Shown here: piece by piece, positions 54,761 through 64,000 of the stretch
How positions within the stretch are numbered: position 1 is the stretch's first letter
How the letters are laid out: each line of letters starts with the position of its first letter
The notes under the pieces: generated by a model
Told to the model about the DNA's origin: nothing
What the model saw: only the letters and a program-made list of their open reading frames with translations
The model's database searches: none
Program-made: the position numbers and the translations under genes
Assembly (NCBI RefSeq): GCF_017591435.1
Contig: NC_059281.1
Location: 16,169,902-16,233,901, forward strand
DNA: 64,000 nucleotides
Origin: Portunus trituberculatus
Lineage: Eukaryota; Arthropoda; Malacostraca; Decapoda; Portunidae
Direction: 5' to 3'

Positions 54761-56000
54761 TCTCAGGAAACCTATATTTCTTTCCCTCTCCCCTCCACCA
54801 CCCTTAAAAAAAAAAAAAAAAAAAATCATGGCCCCTGATTGATGATGCAATTTCCGTCGCAAATTAATGTTTCAAGTTATGTATATTTACATGTGTACAT
54901 GATCAGCTGGTCCAGCCATATACGTGTACCCTAAAAGACAGCTTTCCACCTCTCACCCGTCCATCAAAGTTGAAAAAACACTATTATCTATTTTTTTTTT
55001 TCTTGTATGATTTTACCATTTAAATCTTCGTGGCATCGTATGCCATGACTATTAGGGTCTTTTAACGTCATCTATATGTTAGACAGCCTCGAAACATGGA
55101 CATACGACGGAAAATAAGGAGTGTACGTAATTCGGGCGTTCCTATGTATTTTGCAATGGGTGGCTGATAAGTTTTGGGTGTAATGAGGGTAGTGGTATCA
55201 GCGGACTAATAGTGCATCGACTTTGTGACATCATGACACCTTCCATTAATTAGTCGACCTCCTTGGGATAAACCATTTAACATAACAAGTTCGGGTTTTC
55301 TGTAATCTTCAGACTTGATTTTTCATTCATTCCTTTTCTCCATTCCATTCCGGTTTTCACTTTTCTATAGAGGATGAATACAACTTTATTTAGTGTACTA
55401 CTTTACTGAAGTACAACTTTATTTGATGTTCTACTTTAGTACATTCGAAAGCATGACACAACAATCATGATTCATGAAAATATTAGCTTCGACTATGTTG
55501 TCTAGTGAATTTTTTTTCCGAACGTCAAAACTTTTATGTCTCGAGAAAATCTCATAAATCGAACGATTGTTTAGACCAAGGAGGTTATATTGATGAAGAT
55601 GCCACGCGCCTATCCCGCTGTACTAAAAAAAAGTCAGTGGGCGGAGCTTATGATTGTAACTTACACCCAAAACATTGCCCTCTCCCTGTGTTTGCAATGG
55701 GAAATTGCCGCTTTCTTTTTCATTGCTAGAAGAAAACTAAGAAGGAACTGATGGTGTAACTTATGTCAACCACATTATAGTTTCCTGAATATGTCATGTA
55801 GACCTGTTATTAACGGTGTTAGTCCAAAATAGCTGCAATATTGAAAGAAATGCAGCAATACGTTTCCGGGAGAAATTATGGAAAAAAGATTACTTTTTCA
55901 TGTTTAATGCATGACAAGGAACAAATAGTGAAGTAAAATTTCAGTGAGTGATGCTTTTCCACCGCTCAGTGACATGAAATCACACATCATTCTAAATAAA

Positions 56001-56004
<4 letters not shown>
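54761..56004. other. no gene recognised
   Basis: AT-rich sequence with a poly(A) run at 54807-54825. I see no conserved frame, transposon terminus or RNA gene. Confidence 0.5.

Positions 56005-56037
<33 letters not shown>
56005..56037. repeat. (GA)n microsatellite
   Basis: A pure GA tract abutting the truncated Tigger element. Confidence 0.95.
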
Positions 56038-56040
<3 letters not shown>

Positions 56041-57088
56041 TACTGGAAAAAGATGCCAGCGAGGACGTACATGGTGGAAGAGGTGAAGACGGCGCCTGGC
56101 TTCCAAGGACCGCGTGACGTTGCTGCTTCGGGCCAACCCCGACGGGGACTGCAGGCTGAAGCCAGTCACTTTTGCCAAAGATCTCGGCCTGGCAGAGGTG
56201 AAAGAAGAGGACATTGAACAGTTGCTCTTGTCACACAGGCAAGAGTTGACCAATGAGGACCTGCTGGATATAGAAGCGGAGAACAAGAGAGAACAAGAGG
56301 AGGCAGCAGCAGCAGTGGCGGCAACAGACAAGAATGAAGGACTGGCCATGACAGTCAAGAGGCTCAATGAAGCACTTGGAAAAATAAAAGGTCTTGTCAT
56401 GCTAGAGGAAATGGACCCCAATGTGGAGCGGAGCAGCACAACGACAAGAAGAGCCATGGACGCACTCTTCTGCAACACAGTGATGCAAAAAGAATTTTCC
56501 AAGGAAAAGCGCCAGACCACTATGCTGCAGTTTTTCAAGAAAACACCAGTGGAAGATGTATTACCAGAAGAGGATGTGGACGACCCCGTAAAAGCGGTGG
56601 AAGCAGAGGAAGCACAGGTGGATGATGACGTCCTTGACTCGGAGGTGGACAGCGGCGGCGAGTGCTTGTGAGGAGTGAAGACATTGGCGTCCTGCGTTTA
56701 TTTTTTTTTACTAATGTTACTTTTATACTGTGGGGTTATTTTTGATAAGTGGATTTTTTATAAAGTGGAAAAACTCAGAGGAAGATGGTGACTGACTGGT
56801 GTGAGTGGTGAAGGCAGTGACGCAGTGAGTGTTGTTTACGTATTCTGTTTTGTTGTTTTCTATTATTTCTTGCTTTTCCCTTTACTTTAAATACACTTCT
56901 AGTAATTAGAATGGTAAATAATAAAAAAAACGTTAATTTAGCCAAATAGAGTATTTTGTACGATTTTTTTGGACCACATTCCGCATCCCCATTATCTATT
57001 GTTTCATATGAGAATTATGTTTGTTTTACGCGAATTTTGAAATACGCGATGCCTCTTGGAACGCATCTATCGTGTAAATCGAGTTACC

Positions 57089-57090
<2 letters not shown>
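56041..57090 (+). mobile_element. Tigger/pogo transposon, truncated and internally deleted
   Basis: The transposase remnant starts ARTYMVEEVKTAPGF. After a one-base frameshift near 56095 it continues SKDRVTLLLRANPDGD and LKP. It then jumps to the C-terminal acidic tail (DLGLAEVKEEDIEQLL, LTNEDLLDIEAENKREQEE) and ends at TGA 56669-56671. Most of the DDE domain is missing. The 3' end near 57000-57090 (ACGCGAATTTTGAAATACGC, ending CGAGTTACCTG) resembles a Tigger terminal repeat. The left terminus is lost at the (GA)n tract. The 185-aa open frame is therefore a pseudogene, not a host gene, unless domesticated. Confidence 0.7.

Positions 57091-57094
<4 letters not shown>

Positions 57095-57164
<70 letters not shown>
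57095..57164. repeat. (AT)n microsatellite
   Basis: An AT tract following a short TG run directly after the Tigger 3' end. Confidence 0.95.
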
Positions 57165-57166
<2 letters not shown>

Positions 57167-59258
57167 AAACATGATAAAAAAATGAATGAATCACATTATT
57201 CATGTAGTTATTTGGGTGCTTTCAAGAAACAATAAGAAATTGGAAAGGTAATAGGTAGCTATATCTGAAACAGGGACAGCTCTATATGTAGGTCTTTGGT
57301 TTCTTGTTGTTCCCCTTAGCTTCTTCTTTAAGTTTTCTTGTACTTGAATAAAAGTCAATAAAAAGTTTATTAGTTACCTGTAGATCTACATTAGTGTTTT
57401 ACTTCTTCCTGACTCTCCTTCCATATTAATATTAAAGGTGAAGAAACAGCTTGAACAAGTAAGGATTTACTTTGCTCGGTGACAGTCATACATGGCACTT
57501 AAATGATATGTTAAATAAATCAATTATACATGATACATTTGACATGGATACACGTAAAAACTTTTCTTGCACACTAAACACAAGCTATAAAAAAATACAA
57601 GAATTAATTTGCAAAATATCATATATTGGAACCCATACAGTTGAAAAGGCTGCAGTACTTTGCAAGCACAGGACAACAAGCATTGCTGAGCCAATGTTTT
57701 GTGCTGCTGGGAGGAGCTCAGCTGTGCACTGGCATTAGAACACACACATTCATACATGAATGGCATGGCAAATATATATTGTTGCACTCTTGTACAGTTA
57801 TGGTGAATTTTTCAATATAACATAATCTGCAAACAATTATTTAGTCATCATGATGCTTTCACTGACACCTGCTACTGTTCTTTGTTAATCATAACAATCA
57901 TGACCTTTTCAGTAATCAAAATAATATGGGAGCATTTCCATTAAGTACTTCTATCAAGGTTTGACTTATAAGTATAGTCAAACATTAGTTGTTTGCTGAA
58001 CATGTCTTAATGTGGGTAATCAAGCACAAGTATGTATACACTGCACTACATTGTGATGTATGTTTTTCTGCTTCACACTCATTCTCCAGCAATGTGTGTC
58101 CTGGATGTGGTGAGGCTCTAGTGCTACACCAGTCACTGCTGCAGTCTTGGTGCACCAACCAGCAGGAAGATCACTACCAGGTGTGTCCTAAGTGGCCAGT
58201 ACACAGCCCAGCTGGACATAAATATTATCACATTTTCCATGGACATCATCTTTGCGTGAATGGCAGACAAAGTGCAATATTAAGAGGAATGTATACAGCA
58301 TACTCTTTGACAAAGCTGCTGTGAGACTTGTGCTTAAACTGTGGAGTATGTATATGAGGATTAGTCACAATGGTTATTGATCATTGATCAAGTCGTTGAC
58401 AATGGCTACAGACTACAACTCTTGATACTGGTTGGCTGCTATATGGCATATGCTCAAACAGACTTTCAAACTAGGTGACATAAATACAATCATGTTATGA
58501 TGAGTATATGGATGACCCATCAAGATGCCTGCTCTTGATGGAGTGGTGATGAGGCTGCTAAGTGTCCTAAGTCCTGTGATCCTTTGCTCCCATGAGGTGG
58601 TGAAGGGCGAGGCTGGGAAACCATCCTAATTCCTGACGGGAACTTGAGAGGAGTTATTTTATCACAAATATTTGTCAATAATGCACATAGAATTACTGGA
58701 AGACCTCTCTTGAAGCAGAAAACTTATAAATTCCTCAACTTATAGTATAATTTCTCTCCTTTGAGGTTGCATGACTTAGTTACAGGTTGATGATGAAAGG
58801 AACAATCACCTAAAGAAGTGATGTTACAAAGTCTAGTGAATTTCATACATATCATAAATTGAGCAAAAATTAATACATGAACAAATTACATGCTTCATAT
58901 CATGAGTTTCATACAGACCAAAATGAAATAGAGATGCAAAAGATAGAGATGATTGGCAGACTTTTTTTTCTGAAACATTTTGTAGAATGACCACTGTTTT
59001 GGGTAAATGTACATACAACATTGAAAACTTATGGTCATCAAACATGACATTAAGAAAAAAAAAAAATAAATAAATAAAATAAAAATAAATAAATAATAAG
59101 CTCTTCAAATACATCATTCTTGTATATATTAAGTTTACATACAGTGTTAAAATATAGCTTATACACAAACACTAAAATGTAAAACTTTAAGTGTAGTATG
59201 AAGATACAAGTTTCCATATGAATTTTCAACTTCTGCATGGGAAAGTCAAACCTGACTC

Positions 59259-59261
<3 letters not shown>

Positions 59262-59337
<76 letters not shown>
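59262..59337. repeat. (AT)n microsatellite
   Basis: A pure AT tract. Confidence 0.95.
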
Positions 59338-59346
<9 letters not shown>

Positions 59347-61740
59347 TCATTCAGATTTATCTCCACAGTGGGTTGCAGTACAATTTAAGCTCATATTCTT
59401 AAGTGCTTTAGGAACTCATAATAACTATACATATTTGAAGGTCATAGAGAGGATTAGATGGGTTCTCTTGCATTATTTCTTTTCACTGGTGATACAAAAT
59501 TTTAATAAATCTTTTGCTAACATTTGAAAATACGTACTTTCCTTACTTACAAAAATGTATAAAGCTTACCTATTTCAATATGACATCACATGAAATAATA
59601 CATATTATGAGAAAAAAAGATTGGAGCCCCATGACATGTTTTATGTGACAGACTGAAAACAAGCAGGTCTATGTAATAAAACAATCTTAAAATCACTCTT
59701 TTCTGTTTTTCTTTATCCATGCAATTACATCACATATGTATTTAATTTACACGCTATAACTCATCCTTTACTTGTGCTATTCCGCCTCACTTCCCACACA
59801 TTTTGGGAGGAAGATTCAGAACCTTAGAAATCTAGCAGATGATAGCTACTGAAATCCACCCACCATTGTAAGTCACACACCATTCATACAAGACACAGGA
59901 AATTAAGTCTCCAACATTTGTGACCCAATATTAAGAGTTCTTCCTCACTTGCTGAGAATGCTATACATACAGGAATGCCTCAGTCCTCATGCTCCCTGGC
60001 AGACAGACACGAACACATAATAAGAAAAGCAAATTGTGACGGGTAATAAGTATTCACTGAACCACACATTATATTCTACTGCAAATTTAAATAAGTTTCA
60101 AATTAATTGAGATTCCCACTCTAAGACTGACAGGAAATATTATCAATAAAAATCTGTTAATTATACATAAATTAACATTCTGATATTACTATAATTGTTA
60201 CAAAATGTTAATGATAGACACATATTTCAATTCAAAAGAACACAATAAAACATAATGTTCCACGCTGCTGGCATGACAATTAAAGCAATTAATTAAGGCC
60301 ATCATCATTAAGAAACTCTCATGTTGATGATACTGCAACAAATTAACATAAAGATTTAATTTAAGTGTCTGACTCATGTATCTCCAATATTCCTAACACA
60401 ATGTTACTAAAGATCAATACTTGGATTATCAAGTAAATCTTTTCCCTTCCATTCACAGTCTGCTAGGAAAAATTATCCTTACAAATTTCTGAATAAGTAC
60501 TGTAAATTTTCATTCAACAAGAGAAAGGGTTGTTTAATAATGTGGGCCCAATCTCCTCAACTATGGGACACAGACTTTCTCTACTCTGAGTCTGATAAGT
60601 GTATTGAAAAGTACTTTTGTAGTATCAGATCTCATTAGAAGAGGATGCAAGCTAACAAACTTTAAGATTCAAAGAGGAAGGATAGAGACTAATACAGGAG
60701 AATCTCCATTTTTACAAGTGTTATCTTCTCATTTCATAATCAACATGCATGAGTGAATGAAATTTAGTACTTTTAAAACTTGGCAATGCATTTCCTCATG
60801 CTCATGATATTCTCTTTGTGTCCAGATGCTTGATGAAGACCTTCATGGAACAAAAGGCATGACATGTATGAAATTTGGTATTTTCACAATTTTCATCATG
60901 TCTGACATTTTTTCTTGGCAGTAGATACAGAATGAGAATCTGCATAGTACCATTTACTATGAACTGCTGCTATAATGATACTGGCAGCACACAGGTTGCA
61001 AATACAAGCAAGCCATAACAGTTCTGATGTGTGATTAATAAATAGTCTGCTTAATACTTGGTGTTATGTCCTTGTTAGAGGAGAGCACTTTATAAAGGTT
61101 TTGTGGTATTGAAAAAAATCTGAATACATGTGGATGTGGTTTCCTCAGTGGTTGTAATTCCTCTAGAGGAAGGACTGCAAAGGATGCAAATAAATATTGC
61201 ACCTAGTGGCTGGAAGAACACACAAGCATAACTATATTATTATAACTATCTTTACTTTCCTCATATTTAGGACAGCTTTTGTAGTCTCAGTTTGATATGA
61301 AAATGGAGAATACCATAAACATATCTCACTTTAACTACCTATTGATTTAATTGTACTAATAATCAGTGATCACTAGTGCTCCTCATCATGACTAAACAAA
61401 ATATGTGATTATGCATATCACACAAAGCTGGTATCATATAGTGGGTGGCCATGAAAGGAGGAGCTTTGCCCGTCTTTGCTCAGCACCACACGCCAACCCA
61501 GACTTGGGGTGTGCCCTGCATCACAGGCCATGCAGGGCAGAGGTTCAGCTGCAACCTTGTGGATGTGCTCAAACTTGTCTCAGGAGGAAAGTGGCACAGA
61601 ATAGAAAAGTAAGGATGATCTGTCACTAATTTTTCATCAGCTATGATGAAAAAGTTGGTAGAAATGATAGCTGGCTAGGAGGACAGTACGATGAGGAGGG
61701 CAATTATGATGAAACATCTGTGCATATCTGATACTCATTA

Positions 61741-61873
<133 letters not shown>

Positions 61874-62574
61874 GACAGTATTCATTGTACAAAAAAATAT
61901 ATATGTAATCTAGTTTGCCACAAAAGTGCCAGGCCCCGGAGGGCTTTAATTGTCACTCCCTCCCACCTCACACTGGCCGCCATGACATGTGTACTCTTGC
62001 CGGTAAGAGCTGTGTCAAATGAACACAGAGTCTTACACATATGGCAGAAACAAATAAAATTTTCAATAAATACTTTCTCTGAGTTATAGCAGTATAGACT
62101 TTGACTTTCAAAAGTTTATACTTTACATCAAACTATATTAAATACATTCAACATTCAAAGAAATATAGGTCATCTATATAAAATCTGATAAAGAATTTCA
62201 ACTATTATCTATATAATATAGATTTTATCTATCTAACTATATGTATGTAAATGTTAACATACATGCATATGAACTAAATCCATTGCATTATTATATGATA
62301 TTGGGCAATGAGTCAGTTTTCAATAAGGATCAAATCCATAGCCTGACTAGAAGTATAAATAATTATCTGTTACCTTAATCCCAAACCTTGACACGACAAC
62401 AAACTCTCTTAGGTTGGCCTGAGTTTCTTCCATCTTGCATAAGTCACAACAGCACACAACCACTACCAACTCTCATTCTTGCTGCTTCACTTGACCACAC
62501 ATACCTTGAAGAAGTACACAATAGGAAGCAGAGCAAGGCTGACAATTTTGGCACATAAAAGTACTCTGCAAAGT

Positions 62575-62663
62575 TTACTTATTTTCAATTAATGTTTGGA
62601 GTTGAAGGACGAGGTTCCTTGCTGTGTGGAGGACAATCTTGGCATCGTGCCTCTCAGCCATCT
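62575..62663 (-). CDS. SGSM: SGSM last exon
   Basis: It encodes EMAERHDAKIVLHTARNLV and LQTLIENK, stopping at TAA (62577-62575). Confidence 0.9.
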
Positions 62664-64000
62664 CTGTGGAAGGGGAAATTGATGTGACTCCACCACTCCT
62701 TATTCAAGTCTTGACTTAGCCTTATACATATCATCTACGTACTACAGCATGTTACTTTAGCAGTAGCAGCAGCAACAGCAATGGCAGTAATGGAGACTAA
62801 GAGTAGGAATGATAGTAGGAACAGTACATACAAGTAATCATAGTAGTAGTAATAGCAGTACTAACCATTAAAAAACTTTATGATGTCCGTGAAGTCCATG
62901 TTATTGTCAAGGATGATGTCCCGGTAGTACTCAACAAGGGCCAGAGCAATGAAGAGCACAAAGTGAGCTGAGGAGACATGCCGAGCAGACCAGATTGCCT
63001 CCCACACCCGGAACACATCTTCATACACCAGCTCTAGGAGGGGCACAACATATGGTCAATGCAGTCACACCTAATAGTTTAGTTATGCTTACTAATAAAA
63101 AGATGAATTACATTCTGCAAAATATACAAGTAACAAAATTCTAAAAATGAATAATAAAGAAAATGACACAAAATTAAAACACATCTCTGTCAATTGTTGA
63201 AATCAAAATACATCATATTTTTCAGGCAAATGGTAGTAGTAAAACTAAGTAAAAAAATAAATAAATAAAAAAATAAATAACAAATAAAATAAAGTAAAAT
63301 AAGTAAATAAATAAACATGCAAAGAAACACAGTTTTCCCATAATTTTATTGACAAATGAGCAAGGATAAACTGATATTCTATGAGAGAAGGGTTTAAAGT
63401 AATGAACTGACTAAATGACAAGACCTGCATACCACAACTACATAAGAATCACTAGGTTAATACACACACACACAAACACACATATTATTCAGAGAGACTT
63501 GTATGTTCTACCTATGGTAATCACTCACCTCTTTTAAAATCAAGAAGGAACCACCGGTAACAGAAATAGAAGTGTGTATAGTCTCCATTTTGGTGCATGA
63601 GCTCAAACATCTCGGAATCCAGGATCTGAATTAGTGATCTGAAACATGGAGTAATATTAGAGTACAATACTATTTTACTACTGCTGCAGGTTTATTTCTC
63701 TAATATATTTTATACAACCAAGACTCGAAAGCTTATACTCCTATATTTTTAGACTCTTATATTTGTCAGTCTTACATATTTCAATTAAAAAGGTAGGGAA
63801 AACAAATGGTTAACTAGATACACTAAGTGAAATTAATTACATATTTTGGTACCTATTATTCCCTAAAAGATCAAATTAAATGTTACATTAGCAAAGCTAT
63901 GCTACCAAACAAATATCCGGAATAATGAGCAGTCACACAAATTGTTCTTATGATATTAACAAAAAAACAGAATGTCTCACCTCATGTTGGCAAAATGCTG
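62575..64000 (-). CDS. SGSM: SGSM1/2-type RUN-TBC RabGAP, C-terminal four exons (partial)
   Basis: The coding exons, in order of transcription, are 64000(edge)-63981, 63638-63529, 63033-62866 and 62663-62575, with matching phases. They encode HFANM, LIQILDSEMFELMHQNGDY, HFYFCYRWFLLDFKR, VWEAIWSARHVSS, LVEYYRDIILDNNMDFTD and the terminal LIENK. This is the end of the TBC domain of small G protein signalling modulators, which act on Rab/Rap GTPases in membrane traffic. The catalytic Arg and Gln fingers and the N-terminal RUN domain lie upstream, beyond the window. Conservation to the last residue suggests an intact gene. SGSM1 and SGSM2 cannot be told apart here. Confidence 0.9.
62866..63033 (-). 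CDS. SGSM: SGSM internal exon (TBC)
   Basis: A 168-bp exon encoding ELVYEDVFRVWEAIW to DIIKFFN, with an acceptor cctcctag and donor GTTAGT. Confidence 0.9.
63529..63638 (-). CDS. SGSM: SGSM internal exon (TBC)
   Basis: The first base completes Arg, then SLIQILDSEMFELM to FLLDFKR. The acceptor is tgtttcag and the donor GTGAGT. Confidence 0.9.
63981..64000 (-). CDS. SGSM: SGSM exon at window edge
   Basis: It encodes HFANM plus two bases of Arg before a GTGAGA donor and continues past 64000. Confidence 0.8.

Noticed and set aside
56114..56671. A host gene of 185 codons
   Set aside because: The sequence matches the transposase ends of Tigger, with a frameshift and loss of the catalytic core.
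58090..58183. Zinc-finger-like exon reading CPGCGEALVLHQ
   Set aside because: Only one short segment, no partner exons with compatible phase and no family I can name; kept as a note only.

Overview
The window is animal (arthropod) nuclear DNA, most likely from a decapod crustacean. Its genes have introns with GT-AG borders. It is very rich in (TG)n, (GA)n and (AT)n microsatellites, including one 2.7-kb (AT)n tract, and it holds many degenerate transposons. The proteins recognised are arthropod E93, the serine/aspartate racemase family and SGSM. The species is inferred from this style; nothing in the sequence proves it.

Layout. (1) 0.6-8.2 kb, plus strand: an E93/Eip93F (Mblk-1-type) transcription factor in four coding exons, with two pipsqueak-type HTH domains and a CtBP-binding PLDLS motif. 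Its second intron carries an antisense non-LTR retrotransposon and a tRNA-derived SINE. (2) 8.2-19 kb: intergenic, microsatellites only. (3) 19-20 kb: three phase-compatible candidate exons of an unrecognised gene. (4) 20.06-21.04 kb: a non-autonomous hAT element with an 8-bp target duplication, next to a decayed DIRS-type tyrosine-recombinase retrotransposon (about 21-25.5 kb). An isolated BolA-like exon follows, then decayed Jockey-type and other LINE pieces, a GATA-like satellite and a Tigger/pogo fossil inserted in that satellite.

(5) 33.4-45.3 kb and 47.1-54.1 kb, both minus strand: two tandem serine-racemase-family genes (PLP, fold type II). Their eight-exon structures match in phase, and six internal coding segments match in length. 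The proximal copy carries the Ser-Ser-Ser loop known from invertebrate aspartate racemases. The distal copy lacks it and has Thr at the Ser84 position of human serine racemase. The distal copy also has two alternative versions of exon 6, each 119 bp, whose phase makes them mutually exclusive. Together the pair could supply D-aspartate and D-serine (or serine dehydration); this is inference.

(6) 54.3-57.1 kb: a LINE 3' end and a second, internally deleted Tigger copy. (7) 57.2-62.5 kb: no recognised gene. (8) 62.6-64.0 kb, minus strand: the last four exons of an SGSM-type RUN-TBC RabGAP, continuing beyond the window.

Exon borders were set by hand from splice sites, codon phase and family similarity. 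Comparisons with known proteins are from memory, not from a search.
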